DNA of 64,000 nucleotides from Natrialba sp. SSL1 (GTDB lineage: Archaea > Halobacteriota > Halobacteria > Halobacteriales > Natrialbaceae). Position 1 is the first letter of the stretch. Each line of letters opens with the position of its first letter. This document shows, in pieces, positions 19,125 through 27,356 of this stretch. A program made the translations under genes and the position numbers. The stretch spans positions 1-64,000 of the forward strand of contig NZ_MASN01000027.1 of NCBI RefSeq assembly GCF_001861355.1, given 5' to 3'. The notes below the pieces were generated by a model, which saw nothing but the letters and a program-made list of their open reading frames with translations, was not told the origin of the DNA and ran no database searches.

Positions 19125-20237
19125 GTGGTTCGGAACGTCGCCGCCTTCACCGACACCTACCTGCCGACGGTCAACGGCGTGACCTACACGATTTCGCTCT
19201 GGCGCTCGCGCTGGAACGACCGGTTCGGCCGCCTGTCTGTCGTCTACCCCCACTCGAGTACCTACGAGCCACGCTCGGACGAGTTTCCGGTCCCAAGCGT
19301 TCAGGCACCGATCTACCGCCAGTACAGGCTCGGGCTGCCGGTGGTCCCCACGGATCTTCCGACGCCGGACATCGTCCACGTCCACTCCCCGTTCACTCTT
19401 GGACTGGCCGGCCTCCGGTTCGGAACACGGGCGGACGTCCCCGTCGTCGCCACGTATCACACCATCCTCGCCGATCGCATCGAACAGCGAGTCCCCGATA
19501 TCGTTCCCGTTTCGCGACTCGAGGACGGCTGTCTCGCCTACGAGCGCCAGTTCTACGACGCAGTCGATCTCATCACCGCACCGACGGCCGTCGCTCGTCG
19601 TGAGATTCGCGAGCGAATACGGCCGGAGACGCCCATCGAAATCGTCCCCAACGGCATCGACACGACGACGTTCCGGCCGGTCGATCCGTCCTCGTTCATC
19701 GACACCTACGACATCGACGACAGCGCTCCCATCGTCGGCTACACGGGCCGCCACAGTCCGGAAAAATATCTCTCGGAACTGATCGATGCGGCCGCCGAGA
19801 CGGACCTGACGGTCGTCATCGCTGGCGACGGCCCCTCCCGACCTGCGCTCGAGGCGCAGGCCGATGCACTCGAGTGCGACGTCACCTTTCTCGGCTTTCT
19901 CGATCGCGAGGAGTTACCGGCGTTTTACTCGGCGCTCGACGTGTTCGTCTTTCCGGGGCGGTTGGAGACCCAGGGGCTCGTGGCGCTGGAGGCGAACGCC
20001 TGTGGAACGCCGGTCGTCGCCGCGGCGGCGGGCGCGCTGACGCGGACGGTGTTGGACGGCGAGACGGGGTATCACTACCCGCCGGGCGAGACGGTTGCGC
20101 TCCGGGAGGCGATCGACCGGACGCTCGCCGAGCGGAAGCGACTGCGCGATCTCTGTTTGCGTCGTCGGGAGATGATTTCGGTGACGCATTCGCTGGCGCA
20201 ACTGCAGACACTGTACGACGAGCTCGCGTCAGCGTGA
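19125..20237 (+). CDS. GT4-family glycosyltransferase
   Basis: 370 aa with a GTG start at 19125. The N-terminal Rossmann domain opens NVAAFTDTYLPTVNGV, as in GT4 enzymes acting on lipid or diacylglycerol acceptors. The C-terminal domain has the donor-site motif VFPGRLETQGLVALEANACG (about 280-300) with the E(x7)E pair. The enzyme likely moves a sugar from a nucleotide donor to a glycolipid or glycan; the exact acceptor is unknown. It follows the unknown gene at 18601 closely. Confidence 0.9.
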   Translation: MVRNVAAFTDTYLPTVNGVTYTISLWRSRWNDRFGRLSVVYPHSSTYEPRSDEFPVPSVQAPIYRQYRLGLPVVPTDLPTPDIVHVHSPFTLGLAGLRFGTRADVPVVATYHTILADRIEQRVPDIVPVSRLEDGCLAYERQFYDAVDLITAPTAVARREIRERIRPETPIEIVPNGIDTTTFRPVDPSSFIDTYDIDDSAPIVGYTGRHSPEKYLSELIDAAAETDLTVVIAGDGPSRPALEAQADALECDVTFLGFLDREELPAFYSALDVFVFPGRLETQGLVALEANACGTPVVAAAAGALTRTVLDGETGYHYPPGETVALREAIDRTLAERKRLRDLCLRRREMISVTHSLAQLQTLYDELASA

Positions 20238-20476
20238 CTCGGCGTACTGAGTTGGTGTACGACGATTCGACGGTGACTGCGGAGCAGGTCGACTGAACGG
20301 GGTGGAGCAAGGCAAACCGAGACGGAACGAGGTGTAACGGGTGTGTGTTTCGATTCGTGTACAAAACGTACCGCAGCACTGCAGCCCGACGGCTTCGTTT
20401 ATCATATTTCGGAGACAGTGACCGTTCGGCTCCACCCCTGCGAACGGATCGCTCGCCGGTTCTCCTGCCGAACCAC

Positions 20477-20752
20477 CTACTGAACGGCTGCCACGATCGC
20501 TTCCAGTTCGTCCTTTCGGAACGATGACGGTGCCGTCTCCGGGGTCGCTTCTTCTGTAACACCCACCTTCCACAGGACTCCTGCTCTCATTTCTGCTTTC
20601 GGAGGCAAACGGCCGCTCGTCTCAATCTCGTACCCCACTGCATCACACACTGCAGCGAGGTCCTCTTTCGTAAACGCTGCCGATCGCGCTCGCTCAAATC
20701 GACCGACAGCTACCCTGATCTCATTTCGAAGTTCATCGACGGTTTGTGCCAT
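20477..20752 (-). CDS. small haloarchaeal protein of unknown function
   Basis: 91 aa from ATG 20752 (MAQTVDELRNEIRVAV). It is helical and charged (FTKEDLAAVCDAVGYEI, FRKDELEAIVAAV), with two similar helix-helix blocks at the two ends that resemble a small SAP-like or HTH-like pair. There is no catalytic motif and no named family. It is flanked by unrelated genes. Confidence 0.65.
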   Translation of the reverse strand: MAQTVDELRNEIRVAVGRFERARSAAFTKEDLAAVCDAVGYEIETSGRLPPKAEMRAGVLWKVGVTEEATPETAPSSFRKDELEAIVAAVQ

Positions 20753-21025
20753 ACGTGCCACGACACAGACGGACACTGTCTTTGTTCCGGTCAGAAACTC
20801 GTGTTCCGACGGTGGTTTCGGAACCGAAGGGGCAGTCAGTCGTTGCTCACTGGATCGCAGGCGTTCCAGTTCTGTCTGTGACAGCGGTAGCCCAGGGCAG
20901 AGAAACGGGTTGGAAGCAACGATCGATTCACTGTTGGCCGCCGAGAAGACGTGTTGCGTGTGACGGCTGTCCGCTGTCCGGTTCTCCCGGTTTCTAGAAC
21001 GAGAACCCTGGAAAAAGAATCGGAG

Positions 21026-21592
21026 TTAGCCAAGGATGTATCGAAGCGCTGGGAAGCGCTCGACGAGCGCCTGCCCACCGACGTCGATCTGTTCGATGTA
21101 GCGGTCGAGGCCGAGGATCCGGCCGGCACCGAAGGCCGCGATGGCCAGGAAGACGATGGCGTAGATCAGCGTGTAGTCGAACGCTGCGAGCCACTGGCCC
21201 TCCCACCCGCCGAGGTAGAACATCGTCATCTGCATGGCCCCGCCGAGGGCGGCCAGGCGGACGAACGCACCGGTGATCAGCGCGACGCCGATCAGCACCT
21301 GGGTGACCGGGACGACGACGTTGATAATCTCGAGCAGGGCGGCGTTGCCGGCCATCGCGGCGAAGAGGCCGCTAACTGGGCTGGCCGGGTCGACGCCGTG
21401 GAGCAAGAAGCCGCTGGCGTCGAACGCCTCACCGCTGATGAACGCGAACTTGCCGAGTCCGGCGAACAGTATCATTCCGCCCATCACGAACCGCAGGGCG
21501 ACGATGAACCACGCTGACAGCGCGTGGGGTTGTCCTTCGAGCGTGATTCCTCCATACCGGCTTTCGAGTCTGTTTCGAGTAGTAGTGGACAT
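21026..21592 (-). CDS. DoxX family membrane protein
   Basis: 188 aa with four TM helices (about 30-50, 84-106, 115-135, 143-163). The first helix carries the DoxX-like ALRFVMGGMILFAGLGKF. DoxX proteins are small quinone-linked or redox-associated membrane subunits; the one here has no doxD/doxA partner nearby. A TATATAAAC box at about 21664-21676, some 75 bp upstream, is a likely promoter. Confidence 0.88.
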   Translation of the reverse strand: MSTTTRNRLESRYGGITLEGQPHALSAWFIVALRFVMGGMILFAGLGKFAFISGEAFDASGFLLHGVDPASPVSGLFAAMAGNAALLEIINVVVPVTQVLIGVALITGAFVRLAALGGAMQMTMFYLGGWEGQWLAAFDYTLIYAIVFLAIAAFGAGRILGLDRYIEQIDVGGQALVERFPALRYILG

Positions 21593-22106
21593 GATCGATT
21601 GACCTCTTGTATTTGTACAGAGGGGCGGAATACGGGTGAGTGATTTTCCTTTATTTGAGGGGGTGTTTATATAGTGGCGTTGTAGGTACCTCCATCGACG
21701 GCCGTTTTCGACGCCGGCTCCCGCGGGCTACTACCGGACGAACCGGATACATTTCGTCCGGGAACACCCATTTGATGCCGACTGATACAATCGTTGTCGT
21801 GTGTTGCCGGTGATTCCAGTCACTGACCTGGTCGTATCACGCTCCGCACTCGCGTGTTGCCGTCAGCAGCTCGGCCAGTTTCCCAACTCGTTGCGAGTGT
21901 CCGGTGACACCTGCCGTCCTCGGTGACCGCTCTCGGTTCGTCGGTGGTTCTGGACCGACGACGACCGATCGAGCGACAGCCTTGCAAGTACCGAGACGCG
22001 CATCCACCCGCCATCGCGTGGCAGTGCTGATCGTCGTGGGGTGTGGCTTCTTCGCTGTAGAGAGTGCACTCCTTCTCAGGAGGGTGTGAGCAACCCGGGG
22101 ACAGTC
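21593..22106. other. intergenic region at the left edge of the accessory segment
   Basis: About 510 bp with the DoxX promoter (21664-21676) at its left. The rest has several short inverted phrases, for example CACTCCTTCTCAGGAGGGTGTGAG near 22069, directly after the stop of the coiled-coil gene, possibly a 3' structure. No gene is supported. Confidence 0.4.
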
Positions 22107-23081
22107 TCACCTGTCGACAGCAGTTGTCGCCGGACTAGCCCGTTTCGCGGTCTCTGTTTCTGTTTCTGTTCCTGTTTCTGCGCCAGTTTCAGTTCCAATT
22201 CCAATCCCAGTCCCTCTTCCTGTCACTGTCCTCTCGCCGGAACTGTCGCCAGGAATCTCCGCATCCGCCATCAGGAGCACGCGTCGTTCGGTGTACTCGA
22301 GTCCGTTCTTGCGCTGGCGCTTCCGTCTGATCGCGAGCCGATGCTTCGAGAGATCGAGCAGGGCGTCGATCGTCCTGGAGACGAGTTTCTTCGCGTAGCT
22401 CTCGCTAATGCCCGTCTCCTGTCTGCGGATCCAGTGTTTCATCTCGCTCGCCGTGACGTATTCGCGAACGCCGGCACAGCCGTTCTCCCAGGGGTTGTCG
22501 CCAACGCCCGGGTCAGTCCGTGCCTTCCAGAGCCGCGCCGCAAGTCGCGACGGCAGCGAGGAGACCGTCGCGTGGAGCATATCGTCGTCCATGGTCGCGA
22601 GTTGCTGAATCGGCAGGAGATCACCGTGTGCGAGCGCGACGTTACCGCCACGCCCGAGCGGGTCATCGCTCTCGGGGAGTCGGAAGTACTGTCTGCCGTC
22701 GTCCTTGCAGATGCGCTCGAGACGGTCATCGGCGACGTCGACCTCGGTTTCGTCGACGTGCGTTTCGAGCAGATGGGCACCCTTCTCGAGTTCGCGGGCC
22801 TGGAGTTCGGTGATGCGCGCTTTGTTCGCGGCGAGTTTCTTCGCGTGGGCGTCCAGTCGCGCCTCGACGGGCGGCTGTGCGTCTTCGAGGTCGTCGATAC
22901 GAGTCCGGAGCCGGTCGTTTGTCGTCCGCGCTCGGTCGAGTGCCGTCTCGAGCGTCTCGAGTCGCGTGTCTTTCTTCTCGAGTTCGTCCTCGAGGGTGGT
23001 CACCCGCTCGCGCAGGGCTTCGAGTTCGGCAGTCAGTGCGTGCAGTGCGTTTGCGTCGGAGTGCTGGTGTTGTGTACTCAT
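22107..23081 (-). CDS. coiled-coil/HTH protein next to the TnpB-like gene
   Basis: 324 aa from ATG 23081. Residues 8-110 form a long coiled coil (ALTAELEALRERVTTLEDEL, LETALDRARTTNDRLRTRID). The middle holds a compact domain (RQYFRLPESDDPLGRGGNVA, LARLWKARTDPGVGDNPW) and then an HTH-like helix pair (YVTASEMKHWIRRQETGISE, SYAKKLVSRTIDALLDL). The tail is a low-complexity Gly/Thr/Glu tract. I know no named family. It lies downstream of the TnpB-like gene on the same strand, 400 bp away, and could be its partner or a replication/partition-type protein of a mobile element. A 91-residue in-frame upstream extension is open but repetitive. Confidence 0.75.
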   Translation of the reverse strand: MSTQHQHSDANALHALTAELEALRERVTTLEDELEKKDTRLETLETALDRARTTNDRLRTRIDDLEDAQPPVEARLDAHAKKLAANKARITELQARELEKGAHLLETHVDETEVDVADDRLERICKDDGRQYFRLPESDDPLGRGGNVALAHGDLLPIQQLATMDDDMLHATVSSLPSRLAARLWKARTDPGVGDNPWENGCAGVREYVTASEMKHWIRRQETGISESYAKKLVSRTIDALLDLSKHRLAIRRKRQRKNGLEYTERRVLLMADAEIPGDSSGERTVTGRGTGIGIGTETGAETGTETETETAKRASPATTAVDR

Positions 23082-23477
23082 GTCTGGTGTGGGGTGGTGT
23101 GTTCGGCGCGTGTAACCGAGAGTCGGCGCTGTGTCGCTGCAGGTGGGTGGTGTGCTGTCGGTCGATGCTGTGTCGTGGGTCGGCGGTGTGTCGCTGGGAG
23201 CCGGTGCTGTCCCGTCGATCGATGCGATTGGTGTGGACACCGGTCGGCGAAAATGGGTGGTCGAACCCGCGGCCGGGTGTTGGTACTGCCGGTGCCACCG
23301 CGGTTTGACGGTGTCGTGCGGTTTGACAGCGTCACTGCGGTTTGCCGGTACCACTGTGGCTTGGCGGTCTCACTGCGAGCCCGTTTGGTGCCGGGTCGGC
23401 AGTGGTTGCGGTGGCGACAGTGGCGATGGCGGTGACAGTGGCGACGGTGGTGATAGTGAAGATCGTAATGGTGGCGA
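23082..23477. repeat. repeat-rich spacer between the TnpB-like and coiled-coil genes
   Basis: This 396-bp spacer carries a run of imperfect 12-bp units of the type ACTGTCGCCACC/ACTATCACCACC (minus-strand reading, about 23395-23490) and, nearer the coiled-coil gene, repeated GTCAAACCGC and GACACCG phrases. A frame of 91 codons in phase with the coiled-coil gene is open across it, but its Thr/Pro/Asp composition follows from the repeats. In TnpB elements the guide-RNA scaffold lies at this place (3' of tnpB), so the spacer deserves attention. Confidence 0.5.
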
Positions 23478-24233
23478 CTACCCATCGTGCTCGCGTCGGC
23501 CACCGTCGGCTACCATCGCGTGTCGCCCATCCGGTCCAGCGTGTTGATCGGGCGATGCGGCGTGTCGTTCGTCCGGCGCAGTGTGTCGGTCGTCCGGCGA
23601 ACCTGAACGGGTCGGGCGATAGGCGCAGCGCTGGCCGGGATAGTACCGCTGGGCGAGCACCTTCGCGGCGTTGCAATCGGCGTAGACGCCGCCGACGTGG
23701 CAGTCGGGGTTCGTACAGCAGACTGTCCGGTTTCGCACCCGCTCACCGATGACGCCGCAGGCGTGACACTCCAGCGAGGAGTACGATTCGGGAACCGTCG
23801 CGACCTCGAGGCGGTACTCGGCAGCGACGGCGCGGAGTCGGCGGTGGGCCGCCGGGAGCAGCCACGCGGTCCCGCGGTGTGCGTCGGGGTCGGTCAGCCA
23901 CGTCCAGAGATCGGGTTCGTGGTTGCTATCCTCGGTTACGAGGACGGGGTCGTCGTAGGCGGTTGCGTACTCGCAGATCGTCCGCGCCGCGGCGTCGATC
24001 GTGGTGTGGATCGCGGCGTGGTGGGCTGTGATAGCCGAGACGATCGTGTCTCGATCGGCCTCGCTGGCGAGGTGGGCGGCGGTCTGTGCGCGGAGCTCGT
24101 CGAGGTGGATACAGACATCGTCGCCGCTGATCACGTACGCGCCGGTCCAGTCCGGCATGGTCACCGGACAGGCGGTGTAGAGGTTGTGTTCGCCGATATC
24201 GACGCCGATCGCGGTGCGCTCGTTAGGCATCGC
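23478..24233 (-). CDS. TnpB/OrfB-derived RuvC-like protein, truncated at the N-terminus
   Basis: 251 aa from ATG 24233 (an ATG lies two codons earlier at 24239). The three RuvC motifs are present: GVDIGEHNL near the N-terminus, VLVTEDSNHEP in the middle, and ADCNAAKVLAQRY near 205, so the D-E-D triad is intact. Between motifs II and III is a TnpB-type zinc finger (SSLECHACG with CCTNPDCHVGG). Full-length TnpB places the first motif near residue 180; here it is at about 10, so the WED and REC lobes that hold guide RNA are missing. The C-terminal 40 residues repeat PD-RHA phrases. It may be an exapted nuclease or a degraded transposon gene. A 75-108-codon frame overlaps its start. Confidence 0.82.
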   Translation of the reverse strand, partial: AMPNERTAIGVDIGEHNLYTACPVTMPDWTGAYVISGDDVCIHLDELRAQTAAHLASEADRDTIVSAITAHHAAIHTTIDAAARTICEYATAYDDPVLVTEDSNHEPDLWTWLTDPDAHRGTAWLLPAAHRRLRAVAAEYRLEVATVPESYSSLECHACGVIGERVRNRTVCCTNPDCHVGGVYADCNAAKVLAQRYYPGQRCAYRPTRSGSPDDRHTAPDERHAASPDQHAGPDGRHAMVADGGRREHDG

Positions 24234-24450
24234 GATCACTGTCCGTCGGCTCGAAGCAGATTGCGTCGTCGCCCGCGACGTGAATCGTGTCGTAGTGGGT
24301 GGCGGGGTCGCGGGTGGGTATTGCTGCGGGGAACTCTGTCGGTGGGCGGGTGGCAGGTGCGTCTGCGCTGTTCTCGTGGCCTGTCTGCTGGCCAGCTATA
24401 CCATCGTCTAGTGGGCAATGTTCATTGCCCCTCGGTTGCTCGTTCTTCAT
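24223..24450 (-). CDS. short ORF overlapping the TnpB-like start (tentative)
   Basis: 75 codons from ATG 24450, ending TAA at 24223, so it overlaps the downstream gene by a few codons. The product is acidic and polar (MKNEQPRGNEHCPLDDGIAG, AGDDAICFEPTDSDRDA), a haloarchaeal-looking composition, but has no known domain. The reading frame is open back to 24549 through the folded element. It could be a small partner protein, a leader peptide or chance. The overlap supports translational coupling. Confidence 0.35.
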   Translation of the reverse strand: MKNEQPRGNEHCPLDDGIAGQQTGHENSADAPATRPPTEFPAAIPTRDPATHYDTIHVAGDDAICFEPTDSDRDA

Positions 24451-24540
24451 GGCTTCTTGAACCCGTGCAGGGATCGGAAGCCAAGTCCGGCGTGTGGGGG
24501 CACGCCGGGCAGTTTTCATGCCCGTACAGACCTGGCTTCT
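24410..24540 (-). ncRNA. candidate structured RNA or leader with a three-way junction
   Basis: Read on the minus strand, 24539-24529 pairs with 24487-24477 (GAAGCCAGGTC with GACTTGGCTTC), an 11-bp stem. Its one non-Watson-Crick pair is G-U on this strand and would be A-C on the other. Inside are hairpin GGGCA-TGAAAAC-TGCCC (5-bp stem, 7-nt loop) and hairpin GGCGTG-CCCCCA-CACGCC (6-bp stem). Downstream, GGCTTC can instead pair with a second GAAGCC that touches ATG 24450, and GGGCAATG-AA-CATTGCCC follows (about 24415-24432). The fold precedes the TnpB-like gene. It could be a regulatory leader, a guide-type RNA or a transposon-end palindrome. Confidence 0.5.
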
Positions 24541-24657
24541 AATCCACATCTTGTAACGCTAGGCACATAATATTTACTGAGAATTGCGCAGTAGATGCTG
24601 GCTTACGAAGAATGAATGCTGTGGGTATAGCATTAACTCCATGTAACCGGGAATACT

Positions 24658-24954
24658 ATGAGTTTAACAGTGAATACCGTACGTAAGATGCGACAGCCTG
24701 CGGATTGGATGGTCCCCAGTGATGATCGAATACTTGAGTTGCTTCGAGAGGAAGGAAACCTCACGCCACAGGCTGTTGAGGATTTTGGAGGTCCCGTTGC
24801 CGGGCACGCAAGTGATCGTCTCCCCGTGCTAGCTCAGTATGGGCTCGTCACGAAAATCTCTAGAGGGCTCTATCGAATCACCGACAGTGGGGAAGCGTAT
24901 CTCGATGAGGACCTCGACGCGAACGAACTCGAGTCGGTTGCAGATTCTGAGTAG
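24658..24954 (+). CDS. winged-helix DNA-binding protein of the phage PhiH1-repressor type
   Basis: 98 aa. The core is a winged helix: ADWMVPSDDRILELLREEGN, then LTPQAVEDFGGPVAGHASDR and LPVLAQYGLVTKISRGLYRI, ending in an acidic tail. Proteins of this pattern are frequent in haloarchaeal proviruses and islands as repressors. It is divergent from the TnpB-like unit, with only about 200 bp between, so it may control either the island or that unit; this is inference from position. Confidence 0.85.
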   Translation: MSLTVNTVRKMRQPADWMVPSDDRILELLREEGNLTPQAVEDFGGPVAGHASDRLPVLAQYGLVTKISRGLYRITDSGEAYLDEDLDANELESVADSE

Positions 24955-25269
24955 AATCTCTTCTCAGAACGCAGTTATCGGATGGTGAACACAGCCCCCA
25001 ACTTTCCAATCCTCGCAGTGACAGTCTAATGTATAGTTGGCGTGAAACATGAACTGAACAATTGCTCTGGGGTCCTTGCGCACAGGTTTCAGTTATACAC
25101 ACGGTCAACCCGCGCTCGTGTGCATATTCAGGAAATGGATTCTGTCGATGTGTAACCCCAAGGATGGGAGGACTGGGATACGTTCTGCGAGCACTATTTC
25201 GGCCAGTGCTCGTTGAAATCCCAGCAGTGGGCAAGAAAGAAGAGTGCTTAGCTATTGAGTCCCTATGAG
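24955..25269. other. intergenic region inside the island
   Basis: About 315 bp with lower GC than the chromosome on the left. No motif-bearing frame or structure was found. Confidence 0.4.
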
Positions 25270-25728
25270 CTACGGTTTGGACTCCAAAGTCTCATTTTCT
25301 GAGGGCATTCGAATCAGTTCGGTATGGAGAATCCTTTGACAGTTAGGGCAGAGTAAATCCTCGTATACCCATTCGTTCTCCTGTCTTAATTGAATTTCAG
25401 GGTTCTCTCCTTCGAGGTCACAATCTTCACACGATAGTCTATCTTGCCGGTCCTGGGGATTGTCGAGTTCAACAAAAGCAATCGTCGTTATTGTGTCCTC
25501 ACCATCTTCATAGCTGTCTGCAGTCACCCTACACTCTGCTGAAGAGAACTGACCCGAATATCGAGCGGCGACAGCTCCTGAGATAATTTCTTCATCAACA
25601 TAGTCTACCTCCGAAAGTGCGGCCCTCAACTCGAGAATCCCAATGTCATCGGTAAGTGGCCCTGGACCATCGGCAGGGCTAATTTCTTTTAGAGTGTTTT
25701 CCGACTCGGACCAACTAACCTGAACCAT
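25270..25728 (-). CDS. zinc-ribbon protein of unknown function
   Basis: 152 aa. The C-terminal third holds CEDC, then after 26 residues CPNC, the knuckles of a zinc ribbon (RLSCEDCDLEGENPE and DLLCPNCQRILHTEL). The N-terminal two thirds are acidic and mixed alpha/beta without a known motif. Codon use is more AT-rich than in flanking chromosomal genes, fitting an acquired island. No partner is obvious. Confidence 0.7.
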   Translation of the reverse strand: MVQVSWSESENTLKEISPADGPGPLTDDIGILELRAALSEVDYVDEEIISGAVAARYSGQFSSAECRVTADSYEDGEDTITTIAFVELDNPQDRQDRLSCEDCDLEGENPEIQLRQENEWVYEDLLCPNCQRILHTELIRMPSENETLESKP

Positions 25729-25823
25729 AGAGAGACAGCATATCTCCAGAGGTATCTAGCTTTTTCAGGAAACATGACAATTCGCCGCTTTGAGTAAGCG
25801 TCTACGAGACGGGGTTAGGCCGC

Positions 25824-26354
25824 CTACGTAGAGTTGCGAATCGCTTCGATGCCGCGTTCGGTGAGGCGGTATCTGTTCGGTTCCGCCTTCACCATCAGGA
25901 TGCGCTTCTTGACAGCGTTGTTCACGACTCGGATGACCTCTTGCCAGTTGCCGAAGTCGACATCGCTGAGGTCGGCTGTCACGCTGTTGCGGTCGAGAAC
26001 TTGATCCGCCATCTCGCGCAGATCCGCGGGAGAAACACCAGTGACCTTCTCCCCAGCGTCCTCATCGGCGTTGCGGTCGAGAACGAACGCTGAACCGCCG
26101 CCTTGGCTCACTTTCACTAGGTAGCCATCCTCGTCTGTGATCTTGTTGAGGAGGTTTGTGGTGGTCTGAAGCGTGGCCTCCTCCTCGGAGTCATCCGCCT
26201 CGATGACGCTCGACATGTCCTCGTAGTAGAGGACAGCGTTGAGCTGACTTCGAGCGAACTCATCCGATAGTTCGTCCTGCTTGGCCACTGCGGCCTTCAG
26301 GAGTTCGCGCCGCTTGTCCGTGAGGTCTGAAACCTCTGTGATTGCTTGGGTCAT
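25824..26354 (-). CDS. uncharacterised haloarchaeal protein with C-terminal wHTH-like end
   Basis: 176 aa from ATG 26354 (MTQAITEVSDLTDKRRELL). It is helical and acidic. The last 50 residues (NWQEVIRVVNNAVKKRILM, PNRYRLTERGIEAIRNST) look like a winged helix with its wing strand. I recognise no family. Its upstream side is the hairpin-dense segment at 26395-26520, which may be its leader. Confidence 0.7.
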   Translation of the reverse strand: MTQAITEVSDLTDKRRELLKAAVAKQDELSDEFARSQLNAVLYYEDMSSVIEADDSEEEATLQTTTNLLNKITDEDGYLVKVSQGGGSAFVLDRNADEDAGEKVTGVSPADLREMADQVLDRNSVTADLSDVDFGNWQEVIRVVNNAVKKRILMVKAEPNRYRLTERGIEAIRNST

Positions 26355-26394
26355 AGTTGAGCTGGTTTCCGAGCAGGACAACGTTCAAGACACC

Positions 26395-26520
26395 CCGGCC
26401 CGAACAAGCGACTGTTCGGGCAACAGTGCCGTCTGTTGCCTGCGTCGGCTGGCATTTTGACCCGGCACCCGGCTGGGCGCCAACCTGTTGCGGGTGCAAA
26501 CGGGTCAGCCGACGACGCGG
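26395..26520. ncRNA. hairpin-dense segment, candidate structured RNA or cis-acting DNA site
   Basis: Three perfect hairpins stand in series: CCCGAACA-AGCGAC-TGTTCGGG (8 bp), CAACAG-TGCCGT-CTGTTG (6-7 bp), and a long one with outer arms CGTCGGCT/AGCCGACG, then GACCCG/CGGGTC and GCACCC/GGGTGC separated only by an AAA bulge. Nearly every base of the 125 bp is in a stem or short loop. All pairs are Watson-Crick, so the strand cannot be told. It may be a small RNA, the leader of the minus-strand gene ending at 26354, or a DNA site such as a plasmid-type origin or integrase site. The function is unknown. Confidence 0.5.
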
Positions 26521-26664
26521 TTCTTGACTCCCACGCCGCTAGCTATCCACTAGGGTGGGGTGTACTTAGTTCTTTTGTGGAAGATAGTCTGATTTGACGA
26601 GCCAGTAGGGCGTAATTGTTAACACCGTGGCCCCACAAGAAGATGGCATAGCCGAAAATAGACT

Positions 26665-27354
26665 ATGGCACCCGAGACACCAATCATTCCCGACGACGAA
26701 AGAGATAGGGGTGTACTGACACCAGACGACAGAAAATTCCTCAAAGGCGAAAAAGAATATCAGAGTGAACAGTCTGAAAGAGATGCCAGATACAGAATTA
26801 GAAGCCGAATCAAAGATGCAATCTTAGATTTCAGTATTTTACTACACCACTTGGATAGGAACGATCGAGAACAGGTTTTCTCTACCTATGAAGGCATAAG
26901 TGGATTGTCAAATAATAGTGACGAGCTTTCGGGGGAAGCTTTCCGAGAGTTTGTTGAGTCCACTATGTTCCAAAATGGTATTTCAGACGCTATCTCGTTC
27001 TTTATATTGGGAATTGAGGATACCAACGAACCGGTGGATTCCATGCTCGAGACTGGTATCGAAGGGGCAGAGGAGGAAAAGGGATATCTCGTTGATGAAG
27101 TCACGGTTGAAATCTCAGTCAAGAGGAAGAAGCCGGAACTTGAGGTGCTCCTCGAAAAATTCGAATCAGGTGAGCCACTGACTGAAGATGAACTTGAGGC
27201 AGTGATTAGATCTGGAGAGATCGAACTTGATGCGGGGACTTTGGACACGCTGTTTGAACGGGTAAGCGAATCGCTTTCAGAGGATATAGAGAACGGGGAC
27301 GCTACGATTAATATTGATATAGCAGATGAAGATGAGGATGAGGATGAAGAATGA
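26665..27354 (+). CDS. uncharacterised acidic island protein
   Basis: 229 aa. The N-terminal half is helical and charged (RYRIRSRIKDAILDFSILLH), the C-terminal half has repeated acidic helices (LTEDELEAVIRSGEIELD) and ends in a run of Asp/Glu. No catalytic motif or named family. It converges with the TGT-like gene, with only 2 bp between the stop codons. Low GC and AT-ending codons mark it as island DNA. Confidence 0.75.
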   Translation: MAPETPIIPDDERDRGVLTPDDRKFLKGEKEYQSEQSERDARYRIRSRIKDAILDFSILLHHLDRNDREQVFSTYEGISGLSNNSDELSGEAFREFVESTMFQNGISDAISFFILGIEDTNEPVDSMLETGIEGAEEEKGYLVDEVTVEISVKRKKPELEVLLEKFESGEPLTEDELEAVIRSGEIELDAGTLDTLFERVSESLSEDIENGDATINIDIADEDEDEDEE

Positions 27355-27356
27355 TA

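Noticed and set aside
23395-23490. Possible CRISPR or guide array in 12-bp repeats after the TnpB-like gene
   Set aside because: The units are too short and abut without spacers, so this is low-complexity sequence, although a scaffold RNA remains possible.
24445-24540. Possible tRNA gene in the folded element (GGGTTCAAG and a 5-bp stem with 7-nt loop)
   Set aside because: No complete cloverleaf can be built: the acceptor stem and D arm are missing and the anticodon-like loop does not lie in the correct order.
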